From positions 12,584,278 to 12,648,277 of the forward strand of contig NC_134030.1 in assembly GCF_964204645.1 (NCBI RefSeq): DNA of 64,000 nucleotides, in the 5' to 3' direction. This document shows positions 1 through 13,100 of the stretch, piece after piece. How positions within the stretch are numbered: position 1 is the first letter of the stretch; each line of letters begins with the position of its first letter. This stretch comes from Tubulanus polymorphus. Lineage: Eukaryota > Nemertea > Palaeonemertea > Tubulaniformes > Tubulanidae. Position numbers and translations under genes: made by a program. Under the pieces are notes generated by a model. That model had not been told where the DNA came from, searched no databases, and worked only from the letters and a program-made list of their open reading frames with translations.

Positions 1-1334
1 TTGTATAAGATTTAATATTTAACTCCACTCCAAGGCAAGAACAAAAGATTGGGTGATCCCATTGCTATGTGATATGTATCCCATGAGCGTGCTAATGATA
101 ATCAAATATTAAGACTAGAATTCAAAAAGCTATAGACATTTTCCTCTGAAAGTCTTTTTCCATCTACGGATGAGGATCTGATATACTAAAGATCTCCTCC
201 CAAAGAACACAAATGACAAATTTCAATAGAAAATAGCGACTTATGAGGTAGGAAGCTACAAGCCTCGAAATTCTGGCCAAAATAGATCTTTTGGGCACAG
301 AAGGTGACAGGATGGCTATCGGTGGCTGATTGACCTAATTTTACTTAAGATCATGGGCCCTTAAGGGATAAAGTACAGGGAAAATGTTTTTATCAACTAC
401 ACTCTTATATTGAAGCAACGTATGCTAGCAATATAAGATGGGTCACCTCTGGAGAGGGTGCGAAAAAGGTTATCATGTAGAAGTCCAGGGAGACACCATG
501 CCCACTTGGGAAGTGGTTTCAAATGCTCAACAATCTAACAATTTCAATATTCAACGCCCCCTGGTGGCCATATACAAAAACCAATGACCTTGAAACTCAC
601 CACAATCATACAACACGTTAAGCTACAACTTTCTAATTCATTGCGGTAACAAAATATGCTTAGGTATCAATATAATGTGGAAAAACTTTTCCCACCTACG
701 AATGAGTACTGATGACACCAAGATGGCCGCCAATTGCGTCATAATTGGCTGATCAAAAATACCTGTCCCAGGTATAAAACATCCCTTTCCAAAGAATACC
801 CATCAGCAATTGCAATGTGAAATGGCAAACCAGTAGGAAGCTACAGGACTCAGAATTCAGGCCAAAATTGACATTTTTGGGCACTTAAAAAGTCATAGGA
901 CGGCCATCTTCAATCCGATCGACCCAATTTTGTTATGCTGATGGGCCCTGTATTCAAATATATACGAACCATCAAGGTAATTGATCAAAGCGTCTTCAAA
1001 ATTTCCCTCAAAAAGTTCAAAAATGTGTAAAAAGTGCTGATTTTGGCGAACAACAATGGCTGCCAGTCGGCCATCTTGAATCTGAGAGGGCCTGTTTTTG
1101 GGCTGAAGATGTGTCTAGGGTAGATACATGTGTAACCCAAAAATCAAGACATTCCATTGAAGCGTCTTCAAAACTTCCCAAAATAACTGGCGGACGAACG
1201 TCTGGACGGACGAAAAGTGAACGCAATAGCCCGCTGGGGCTTAAGTACCAAGTGGGCTTAAAAGTCGTTTATCCTTACATAAATCCAGCCAGCTAAGCAA
1301 TGGCTATGTACGAGAAATGTATTGAGGGAAATTT
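1..1334. repeat. Direct duplication, copy 1 (1.33 kb)
   Basis: Matches 2628-3961 with a constant offset of 2627 bases; I saw no difference by eye. It may begin left of the window. It is built of repeat family A: the CCCACTTGGGAAGTGG end near 500, units with CCCCTGGTGGCCATA, and the hairpin end near 1230-1258. The short open frames at 1017-1296 are chance frames, because they recur wherever the repeat recurs. Confidence 0.9.
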
Positions 1335-2450
1335 CCCCCACAGCGAACGCTTACTCCGAATGTCAAGTGTGAGTCCAGCATACGGAAAGGATTGTGTTAT
1401 ATACTTGTATTTAGTAAATACCTTGTGCATTTGACAATGATCGGTATGTACTGTAGGAAATATAGAGTATTGATGGTATTGATATAGAGGTTGAAGCCCG
1501 CGGCCGAATAAAGTAATATATTCTTTTATTTTGATACCTCGTCGACATAACAGCTTTTCTCCGCTATATCTCTTCGGCGTGTTTCGTTTAGGCCTACGAC
1601 TCCCCGGTACACTTATGATTTATCTTAGTAAATACACGGTTAATTTGATAAAGAAAAATAGGTATTGCTAAACTAATTGCAAGACGCCAGCAGCCAAATC
1701 ACTGGTAGTAATAAATTAATTTGTACTCGATTTGATTCCCATGATGAGGTGAAACTCGTAGCTGATCCCCGGAACGACGATGTAGTGACACACGTCGATT
1801 CGTCGATGTTTACGGCTCGACAGTGCTTTTAAAATCTAAAGTAGGTAATTTCCTGTATATCGGTAATACGATTTGATAAGGAAAATGGGCTATTGTTAAA
1901 ATTAGTTTTTATAAACCGCGACAGAATGTGCAATCTTTGGGTAATAAATTTGTTAATTTATGCTTGAATTGATAATTGATGTGACAAGAAACGTGCGGTA
2001 GATTTCGGAAAGAGGACTTAGAAAAACATGTCGGCTCTTTGAATGGGGCTCAATTTTCGATGTTTACGGCCCGACAGTGCTTTTGTAACGATGATTCTTC
2101 AAAATACGCACGGGGTATTTGTAGATCGAAGTGAGCTGAATGATATCAGACGGATTGTATCGACAACAGCGTCAAGGTAACAAAGCTTTTGTTCTTTTAG
2201 TAAAAATAGTGTGGAAGAAAATAATAATAATAATAATCACGCGGATATCAATAGGGTTTTCTGTGAAATAACAGAAAACCCTAATAATCACGCGAATTTC
2301 AATAGGGTTTTCTGTGAAGACACAGAAAACCCTAATAATGATAAGAAACACGCGAATCTCAATAGGGTTTTCTGTGATGTAACAGAAAACCCTAATAATT
2401 TCATTTGTATAGTGCCCTTTCCGTTGTGTAAAAATTTTTAACGGCGCCAT
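1335..2450 (+). repeat. Repeat family D copy, hairpin-ended
   Basis: Non-coding repeat of about 1.1 kb. The reverse complement of 43957-44885 aligns along most of its length, including the shared stretches ACTCCGAATGTCAAG-like near 1355 and TACGGCCCGACAGTGCTTTT near 2066. Inside it a unit containing GGCCGAATCACTGGTAGTAATAAAT-type sequence is repeated loosely. Its right end is the hairpin array at 2228-2400. I recognise no protein in it. Confidence 0.75.
2228..2400. repeat. Three tandem hairpin units (AGGGTTTTCTGT / ACAGAAAACCCT)
   Basis: Three consecutive units of about 55-65 bp, each an inverted repeat AATAGGGTTTTCTGT, a 5-8 base loop, ACAGAAAACCCTAATAAT, separated by ACGCGAAT-type spacers. 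Loops differ (GAAATA, GAAGAC, GATGTA), so the stems are kept while the loops drift. The related copy at 43957 has only one such hairpin. Confidence 0.9.
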
Positions 2451-2627
2451 TGATAGCTAAACTTTATATGCAGCTTTGAACAGGATTTAGGTTTGCATCT
2501 GAATGACAGAACTGATGTCTCTGAAAGGAGTGATGGTGGTAGAGAATTCCAGAACATGGCATGAGCAACAACTTTGTAACTGATTGCAGTTACAAAATAT
2601 GCATAAGTACCAATATGAATAGATAAA

Positions 2628-3961
2628 TTGTATAAGATTTAATATTTAACTCCACTCCAAGGCAAGAACAAAAGATTGGGTGATCCCATTGCTATGTGAT
2701 ATGTATCCCATGAGCGTGCTAATGATAATCAAATATTAAGACTAGAATTCAAAAAGCTATAGACATTTTCCTCTGAAAGTCTTTTTCCATCTACGGATGA
2801 GGATCTGATATACTAAAGATCTCCTCCCAAAGAACACAAATGACAAATTTCAATAGAAAATAGCGACTTATGAGGTAGGAAGCTACAAGCCTCGAAATTC
2901 TGGCCAAAATAGATCTTTTGGGCACAGAAGGTGACAGGATGGCTATCGGTGGCTGATTGACCTAATTTTACTTAAGATCATGGGCCCTTAAGGGATAAAG
3001 TACAGGGAAAATGTTTTTATCAACTACACTCTTATATTGAAGCAACGTATGCTAGCAATATAAGATGGGTCACCTCTGGAGAGGGTGCGAAAAAGGTTAT
3101 CATGTAGAAGTCCAGGGAGACACCATGCCCACTTGGGAAGTGGTTTCAAATGCTCAACAATCTAACAATTTCAATATTCAACGCCCCCTGGTGGCCATAT
3201 ACAAAAACCAATGACCTTGAAACTCACCACAATCATACAACACGTTAAGCTACAACTTTCTAATTCATTGCGGTAACAAAATATGCTTAGGTATCAATAT
3301 AATGTGGAAAAACTTTTCCCACCTACGAATGAGTACTGATGACACCAAGATGGCCGCCAATTGCGTCATAATTGGCTGATCAAAAATACCTGTCCCAGGT
3401 ATAAAACATCCCTTTCCAAAGAATACCCATCAGCAATTGCAATGTGAAATGGCAAACCAGTAGGAAGCTACAGGACTCAGAATTCAGGCCAAAATTGACA
3501 TTTTTGGGCACTTAAAAAGTCATAGGACGGCCATCTTCAATCCGATCGACCCAATTTTGTTATGCTGATGGGCCCTGTATTCAAATATATACGAACCATC
3601 AAGGTAATTGATCAAAGCGTCTTCAAAATTTCCCTCAAAAAGTTCAAAAATGTGTAAAAAGTGCTGATTTTGGCGAACAACAATGGCTGCCAGTCGGCCA
3701 TCTTGAATCTGAGAGGGCCTGTTTTTGGGCTGAAGATGTGTCTAGGGTAGATACATGTGTAACCCAAAAATCAAGACATTCCATTGAAGCGTCTTCAAAA
3801 CTTCCCAAAATAACTGGCGGACGAACGTCTGGACGGACGAAAAGTGAACGCAATAGCCCGCTGGGGCTTAAGTACCAAGTGGGCTTAAAAGTCGTTTATC
3901 CTTACATAAATCCAGCCAGCTAAGCAATGGCTATGTACGAGAAATGTATTGAGGGAAATTT
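2628..3961. repeat. Direct duplication, copy 2 (1.33 kb)
   Basis: Second copy of 1-1334. Identity stops at 3961, ten bases before the end of an ASCC2 exon at 3971. The preceding 2500-2627 is also family A sequence, so the boundary on that side may reflect the window edge rather than the true end of the duplication. Confidence 0.9.
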
Positions 3962-3970
3962 GCAACTAAC

Positions 3971-4187
3971 CTGATTAGGCTCAGTTGGGCTATTATCATT
4001 GCCAATCGCTGATAGTTCCGTTCTATCAACAACAACATTCGCCTTTCCATGTTTTTTATCACTGTCAATAAAATGTGACGCGATTGCTTCCATAATGAAT
4101 TCTATCCTAGTTTCATCACTTATGTCTGAGTCAAAGGTTGTTAACTTGAATAAGGGTCCAAGCATACCTATATTCATTTGGGATCTT
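3971..4187 (-). CDS. ASCC2: ASCC2 exon 8 (last exon in window)
   Basis: Codes DETRIEFIMEAIASHFIDSD, fitting the family's 'DETRTAYILQAVESAWEGVD', and ends at PNQ before donor GTTAGT (3970-3965). The 5' end is uncertain: acceptors after GGTTAG (exon from 4187) or GGTTAGAAG (from 4184) both keep frame but add about 20 residues not seen in vertebrate ASCC2. The next exon must lie left of the 1-3961 duplication. Confidence 0.8.
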
Positions 4188-7100
4188 CTAACCAATTTGT
4201 AAATAGATACACTTCCAAAATACTACATGTATATTAACCCTTTAACCGGCAAGTATTTTTCGGCCTATGAGAGATTTTGGGCCTTGCAAGGGGAAAACTT
4301 AATAACTCAGTAGATATGAGGGATAACCCCATACTGTATGTTTTTTATGAAAGCTCTTTTTACAAGCTTTCAAATGATACCATGTTTGCGAACTTTGGGG
4401 GTTACCTTCAGGGTCTGACCCAAAGGTCACAGATCCCAAGGTCATCCAGATTTTTGGGCCACCCATAATAAAAAACTGTCATGAGATTCATCCCAATATG
4501 AATTATCATCAGAATCTTTCATTACTATGTCCAAAATATCAGCCAAACTCACTAGAGAATGTCTTTAGTGCATTGGCCATTACTACTAACGATATTCTCA
4601 ATTTTGGAAATCTGACCCACGTGACACGTGGTTTCCATACCCCCTTCTACATGCCAAATGTACGATATATCACATTCCTGCCTTGTTAGACATTGTAGGC
4701 CGTCTGGTGTTGCCATCTGCTGATAGGAAAATGAGTTAGAATGCTTCACTGAAATCAATACTTGACTATTCTATTCACTATAGCTGGTCTATTCAAATCA
4801 GTGAAATGAAACCATGGAAATAACACTGACTTATGTCGATTTGTAGGCTGTAGCCTATACAACTGATCAGCTTCAGTATACACAAAGGCTGTAGCAGATA
4901 CATATTTCAAAAAAATTCCAATCAAAATCCAGTATGATTTGCAGGTAAATTGAGCGATCAAGTCTTTTCATCAATTTTCTTATTTTGCAAATGAAAGACC
5001 AGGTTAACTCCAAAAAATAAATGTACCAAATAATCATCTAGATAAAGCAAAGTTAACATTGTTGTAAAGGATACATGAAATAGGATGACTGAGTCAGGAC
5101 CACAAAGTCATCCTCAATTGGAAATTTTGTCTCAAAATCAACAATAAACCTGAAATACAGAACAATTTGATAAGTTGAACAAAATTTTCAGATTTCAAAA
5201 GAAAATTGATAAGCACCTGTAAAATGATATCTAATCCGTGGCACGCATAAAATTGTATGACCAAGTTCTAAAATTCTAGCATTTTAGCATTTCATCCAAA
5301 CGTATATCATTTTGAAAAACAGCAGACTCCACTTGTCTTTGATCTCGTGGGACCAATAAATATTTTCCTAAGTAAATTCCAGGGTAACTGGACTGATGAT
5401 AGATCGCTATCACAATTTCATGAATAAAATCTTCAACTTCCTAAATCGTCAGTAATCAGGATGAATAATCTTAACTTTGCTCCAATGTCAATACAATTTT
5501 TCACCATTGTAACTATCATAGTGAATTCTTTTGTTATCGCCATGAAGTAGGTTACAGGTCCTACGTACACGTAGGTCCACGTGAAAAACCTAAAGTGCAT
5601 ATAGCCTAAATCCTACGTAAATCACAAAATAATTTTACACGTGATCATCAGAATAGCGGGGAAAAGATTGTTTGTCCAAAAGGAATATCGCTGAAGATTT
5701 TGAGCGGAGCATGGATTTTATTTGAAAATTAATTGTAACACGAAAATCGTTAACTTTTTTCCTGGAGAACAATAATCCATGGCAGGCAGACTCTGCAGAG
5801 TAAGCATTATAGAGCTGGCAGAACCTGTTCGTCAAGTCGAGCCATCTACCAGGCTATTCAAACAAACATATCAACATTGGTATAACCCCTTTCATTATCT
5901 TCGGTCAAAATGTTTTTTAGTATTCAGTATATTTTTTCAGTATGACAGTCTTACACAACATTTAGTACAGTGCAACCTCATTATGACGAACTCGGATACA
6001 ACGATTCATCGGATATAACAAATATAGAATTTTGTCCCAAGTAAGGCAATTTAATCATTTTCATACTGGATATAACGAACTATCGGTTATTAAGAATGTA
6101 TTTTCTGGTCCCGTGAAGTTCGTTGTAACAAGGTTCCACTGTACTTCAATATCTTAATCAGTATTTTCTGATATAGCACCTTGCAATTATCAGTATCAAG
6201 TTCAATAACATCTCAAAAGAGGTGAAACATATCACAATCAATTCGGACAAATACTCAAAATTTTGAACCTGAAGACTCTTGCGACATCTATCGGATGCCA
6301 GGACATAAAGATACGTGCAAAACATTTAAAGGGTGAATCCATGAGGACTTACTGAAATCACTATACGTAATATTCCTCAGTTTCCTATGAGATATGGTTC
6401 TAAAAAGCACAAGGCCATGAAAAAGCACAAGTCATTAAGAAAAGTCAACTAGAAAATTGAAATCATATCAGACATTGATAGCCCAAATGAATCATTAGAG
6501 CGGTGAGTGATCACTAGATCCCAAGTAACTTGTGAATTCCACCAAAATCTGAGCATCATAATAAAAGGTAGAAAATCAGCCAATCACCTTAACTTCATGC
6601 ATATTCTCTTACAAAAAAATGAAACAATTTCATCGTAAATTGTTGAGAAAAATGTGAATTTTACCTCTTTTCACCGAGTGTAGCATTCCAGAAATGCAAA
6701 AATCCTTCAACACATTCTTCAATGATTTGATCAGTCCCACTAAAAAAGAAAATAAATGGAATATGCAGTTCGAGCGCATGGCTAATTTAAATTAGCATAT
6801 CAAGGTCATCCATCCGATTTGAGAAAGAGCTATTTTTCGCAGACTTAGCATAACTGTCCTGTCCTGTGGCATGGTGGATAAGGTGTTTGAGTGGGTTCAA
6901 ATCCTAGTGAAACCATGTTATTCAGGCATGACACATATCAGTGCCAGTCGACTCAGTGATTTAACAACAAAAATCGTACCTGGCAAATATCTTCAACATG
7001 ATGAAGTTGGCCAGTAAGGGGGTAGAACTAGAATTTTCAACGATATTTTCTGTAGTGCAACTATAAATATTCCTCTCAAAAACCAAATCAACTTAAGACT

Positions 7101-10100
7101 TAACAGAAATCGATCTTGAAATACAATTTGAAATCTTAAAATAAAACCCAGAAGTAAAAGTGTAGCTGATTTCTGCAGCTTAGACAATCATAGAGGAGTC
7201 TGCTTTCTGATTGGTTAATTAATGTCCATGCATTCGCGAATAGTTACCTATTTTTAATGATCTCCTGAATGGTGCACTCGTTCAAGACTTGATGAATGAT
7301 ATCAAGAAGAGCCGTCCGTATTCGCTGCAGTTTATAACGTAATGCCTCTTGCATGCAGACAGATTCATTTTGATGAATTTTTATGGTGGATTTCAAAGCA
7401 GGTACCATTGTAGCATAAAACTTAGACAACCTATAATATCATCAATACATTGAAGGATGCCGGTATTCTTCAGAAATCATCCCCTTCCCTGGGGCTCAAC
7501 AACACTTACATAATATGAAATTCATGATTGTAGAAATATCGACATGATGTAGGGATAACTAAGAAGAATGCCAATAAAGTTTCACTTGTATCCTGTAGGT
7601 AAGACAGAATATCCGATAGTTTTTCCACCGACTTTTTTGCCAGCAACTCATGCTTGCCAATGGAGAGCTTCTGTGGAGACTGATCGGTAGGAGAGTACGA
7701 TTCTACGCCGCATTGTTCTATTACGCTTGCAAAAACCTGTAATATAGAAAAGAAAGCCCCTGAACCTAGCTATTTCCGATGCAGCACATCCACATTCAAT
7801 AGGCAATATCGGCATCTCAAGAAGTACAGGTCAAGCCCCTAAATTAATGCTGTTTAAATACACCGAAAAATGCTACATTAATACTGTTGCCATGTGCTGT
7901 GTCTACAACTGATCAATCAAATCTCAAGGATGATCTTTTTGCAATTCATGAAACTAGGGGTCCAGGGACACCATGCCCACTTGGGAAGTGGTTTAAAATG
8001 CTAAAAAATCTGACAAATCTGACAAATCCAATATTCAATGCCCCCTGGTGAACATTACTGAAACCAGTTACCTTGAAACTCACCCCCCAGAAAATCTTAG
8101 AAATTAAAAGCGTTTTCCGAGCATTTAGATCGATCTTGAACCCATGAACGACTATCATATTTTGGAAGGAAATGATGTCATCATTCGATGACATTCAGCA
8201 TTACGGGTCGAGCCCTGAATTATTGCAGTTAAAATACGCCGAAGAATGCTCACTAAAATTCATCACAGTGTATAATATCTAAAGGCGTTCGCGCGGCAAC
8301 AGTATTGAGTAGGCCTATATACATTACTCCTGTTGCCGCGCACGTGTCTGCAACCGATCGATAAAATACGTACACATCATAGTAGATACAAAATGCAGTG
8401 TTATAATAAATGCGCCTTGAAATGCAATATACGCAACGATAAAAAAACAGGCGCTGAATGCTTTTACGGTTCACCCGATTACCAATCGCGCCAGACCAGC
8501 TGAGTAAGACCATCATCGCCCCCCTATACTTTTAGGTCGTTTCTGGAATATTTGGAAAATTGATATTTTTCAATACTGAAATCCGCAGGAAACCGCCGAT
8601 GGATCCGCAGGAATTCTCATCTCTGTGAATACCAATCATGAATTTCAATGAAAAATGGCAAACCATTCGAAAAAAAATCACAAAATGACCATCTCGAGTC
8701 TGATGGACGCAAATTCCCCCATGCTGGTGGCTCCCGGGGGAGATAAAATATATATATGAAAGATAAAGCTAATTGATTAATATCAGCAAAGATTAATATC
8801 AGTTTGATGTGGAAGCCATGTTTGATCTATAACAAATGTATCGAAGATTCTGATTGGTGGTTGAAATCTTCAAACAAACAATTGAAAGCGGATTCGAATC
8901 CTTGAAGCAGCAGCTATTTTTCTCGGTAGAAAGATTTTTCAATAGTTATGATTTTATTCGAATATAAAGTAATACATTAACGGGCATTCGACATTTTGGA
9001 TCCATTGGTAGTGATTTATTGAATAGTTTTGATTGACGATTTGTCGGCCTACGCATCACCTGCACATCAGTCTGATCATTACTGCTATGCGCTGCTCAAT
9101 AGACCACGTGCACGCAGTAGTGTGTAGACGCTGCTCACTAGTGTGAGGCGCATGTTTGAATGCTATTGTACATCGTTCCACTATTTTTTTATTCATATCG
9201 TGTCAGCACGTGGTCGCCTACAATACTGTACTTCAGTACGCGGTACGGTATCGATTTTCTAGATGTACGCTCAGGCAAGCCACGGCAAGTAGATTATTAT
9301 GGATCTCGTGACCACAAGTGGCATAACCGATTATAACCCCATGCCCCTTTATTCTAACATCAAATCTTTATCGATCTCAGAGACCATAATTTTTTTTTAA
9401 AAGTCGGAATTCCGATTAAAGTCAGAAGATTTGGATCCCTGATATAAATAGCGAAATAATTCAAAATTCAACTTCCCCTGTGGTGACAACAAAAACCTGG
9501 GTTACCCCAATTCCACATGAGGAGATAAATCCTATGACAGCGATAACATTTATCAAATATCAAAACTATAAATCAAAACCTGTCGATATTCTCCACAAAA
9601 AACCTTTTTCTATCTACAAGTGAGGAGTGATTACACTAACAACAAGATGGCTGCCACTTGCGTCAGGCTTGACTGATCAAAAAATCTGTCTGGTATGTTT
9701 AAGAGCTTGTCTCAAAGTTTAAGCATCACAAATTTCGATGAAAAATGACAACCCATTCAGTAGCTACAGGTCTCGAAATTCATGACAAAAATGACCTTTT
9801 TGGCACAAAAAAGGTCACACTTCAATTTCACTCATGCTGATGCACCATGGAGGGATACACATATGTATGAAAGATCAAGATAATTAATCAAACAGGGATG
9901 TGAACAAGGTAAAAACATTTTGGCTGGTAGAATTATTTGTGCCCTAAGGGCACGTAACGAGGCCGCAGGCCCTCGTTCCGTAGAGATATAACAAAGGGTG
10001 GCCGAAGAAATCCTGTCTGACATGCTCTTATTACATCCACACCAATAAAACTAAACTAAACTCATATTCAATTCATAACTCACTTTTAAAACTCTAATTC

Positions 10101-13100
10101 AATGCAACTTAAAATTCACAACATAATTATACTAACAAACTTAATTTTATTCAAACTTAGTTAATTCAAGCTTAATTAATTACCAATTTAAAATTCATAA
10201 GATATCATACAAACGAACTATCAAGTCTACCACAGAAATATATTGCAAACCTCAGATAACAATCAAACTTGTCATGGACTTGGCTTCCCGCTCTAGTGTT
10301 TTCCTTTCATTTTCTGTGGCTTGTTGTTTTGCCTTACGGGCACTTAGCGCACGTGGTTTTGTACCATACTGGGCAAGCCTTTTTTACGTTCTTCCTGCAC
10401 ATTCTGCTTCTTGGCTTTCCAGACTGAAGCTGCCAACCGGACTCCCTGACAAATATGTCTGTTGATTGGCCCATACTTAATACTTAATGTCAGTCCGTTT
10501 AAAATATTGAATTGCTGAGACTTTCTTCTGGTGGAAATTATTTGCATGTTTGATATGCAGCATGAGTCTCAGTTTTCACATTAGTAGACTTATTGTCAAT
10601 GATGTCTCCAAGAATATTGAAACTACTAAAAAACAACAGCAAACAGGCCTTTATACAGGTTCGTTTTGTGCACATAAAACCACCACTGAATGATATCACC
10701 AGTAGTAGAATCATACTTTCAGTTCACAAGAAAATTAAATTCGGAAAAGCAAGTATTTAGAGGTTGAATTTCATTTTCATTTGTATTTTATACACTGCCT
10801 ACACTTTCGACATCGTTCTAAACTGACGATGTTTAGATAAGAGTTCAAGGTCGCCATGATGAAATGGAATATTAATTTGTTAGGCGACAATTAGAATCCA
10901 GGATGGTGATAAAATAGTTTCTTATAGTTTGGAAATGTTTCAAAATTAACTAATGCTAAAAATACAAAGAGAAAGAAAAGCGTGCCAATAATCAATACAC
11001 AGCAGTCTAATAATAGACTGCAGGCGCGCGGCATTCAACGTATACACTATACATTCAACACGTGGATACAAACAATGAGCACTAATCCGGTAATTTACTA
11101 TCAGAAACAACAGATCCCAAATGGTGATTGTTGAGATATAATGATTTGACAATCTATAACCTACCAATTTTCATGATGGATTCCGATGCGATTGCCGATA
11201 TCATCTCGCACGAAAAACAAGAACCAAATCTCCGTCGCTGCTACTCTTGGTTTCCGTCAGTGAGCACTCGCTTACCGCGGCGGATTCTCCGCGATCTTGG
11301 AGGGTGGAAGTCGAACCCCCCTAAATTATTTTAACGGATTTGCGCGAATTGGGAAGACCACAAAATTCGGCAACAAAATGGCGGATTCCCGCCATTTGGC
11401 GTGATATTCACATCCTTGTGAAAACGCTTTGATTCAAAGCGTCACCATTGCCCTTCAAAACTTCACAAATGTGTAGAAAGTGCTGATTTTGGCAAACAAC
11501 AATGGCTGTCAGTCAGCCATCTCGATTCTCAAAGGGCCAGTTTTCAGGGAGATGTGACTAGGGTACATGTATATAGGTACCAAAGATCAAGATAATCCAT
11601 TGGAGCATCTTCAAAACTTTCCGAAACAACTGGATTCCGTCTACGGACAGACGAACAAAAATGAATGCAAATGGCCCCCCTGAGACGTATGTCTCATATG
11701 GGCTAAAAATGTATAAAAGTGCTATTTCAGCAAATATGAATAGCTGCCAGTCAGCCATCTTGAATCTGATAGGGCCAGCTTTTTGGGCTGAAGATGTGTC
11801 TAAGGTAGATATACGTATTCAACTAGATTCAATATATGGACAAAAGAAAATTGAACGCAATAGCCCAAGTAGGCTACAAATAAAAGAAAAAGAATCTAAA
11901 CTAAATTTCGAGTAAAAGAAATACCTCTGGACTGTATGTTAACCTCAATTTCATAGCAAATACAGCAGCGGATCCAGGGCCGGTGCACAGGGGGCACGTG
12001 CCCCCCCCTAAGTCCTCGCTAATTTCTTATGGTCTGACCTTTTAGTGAGAACGAAGACAAGCATGTGAAAAATCCCGCTGAAATTGCTTAAGCTTATGTC
12101 GTCATTTACAGTTACCAGCGCTTTTCTGCAGCAGTCCTACATGTTCATGTCGTTTCATTGGCCGGTGTTCATTGGGTTTAGTCGTTTTGAATTCTAACAA
12201 TCCAAATTGCGAGTTAAATCGTACTCTGATCGTGCCCAGAACGTGTCTCTGCGCGTCCAATTTTTTAAAATTTTCTGGGGGAGGACCCGCAGACCCCCCT
12301 ATTTAGATTTGTGCACCCCCCTCCATGGAATCCTGGATCCTCCGCTGAAATACCAGGAATGAAACCAACTACTATAACTGAACACTCCAACACATTTTTC
12401 ATACCCATATGCATGCGTAAAGTATTCACTCATTCACCTGATGAAACTATTGGTACTATACACTAATAACGAAAGCTTGTGCGTCAAATATACTAGTTAA
12501 ACCTATAAAGTTTGACTTGTCTCCCTGTATTTATAAAGCATAAAGTCTTGAATGTTATCAATTCTGTGTAAAAGCAAACATGCTTACCTGAAATAGTGTA
12601 GGAACAATGGCGCGAAGGTCATCATAATATTTTGGCTGTTGATTGAAGATGTTTTCAATCATCTTAGATAGGAGAGCTATATTGCCATTCTTGTACAATG
12701 CACATAAATCCATCAACTTGGGAATATCAAAGATGAAGTTTTCATATATAATTTCACCAAATACGGATGGCTTGATGTGACTTTCTATCGATTCTTTATG
12801 AGTAGCCATCCGTAAACAGACCATAAATATTCGTCGATGAATGTCTTGATGGCATTTCACTGCGGACAAAGGCAGACATGAGGCATAATTCTCATCATAG
12901 TACCTATTGGATATACAATAACCAGTATAAACCATCATAGCTTTTGTATCATCTTATTTTTGGTTATTCTGCAGTGGAACTAAGATTATAACATTATCCA
13001 ACTTCTATTTTATATTTTGTATATAATTCATATCTGTTTGTTCGTTTTGCCTATTGTTGTTCAGATCTTGGTTTCCATAAGACTGACCCCATTCGATTGT

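Noticed and set aside
1017-1296. Small open frames at 1017-1226 and 1111-1296 (and duplicates at 3644-3923)
   Set aside because: They lie in a non-coding repeat, overlap on opposite strands and match nothing known to me.
2228-2400. CRISPR-like array
   Set aside because: Only three units, each an inverted repeat with a 5-8 base loop and no variable spacers of constant size; the DNA is eukaryotic and the sequence belongs to repeat family D.
1-3961. LTR retrotransposon with 1.33-kb LTRs
   Set aside because: No TG...CA ends, no primer site or polypurine tract, no coding sequence between the copies, and the repeated part is itself dispersed family A sequence.
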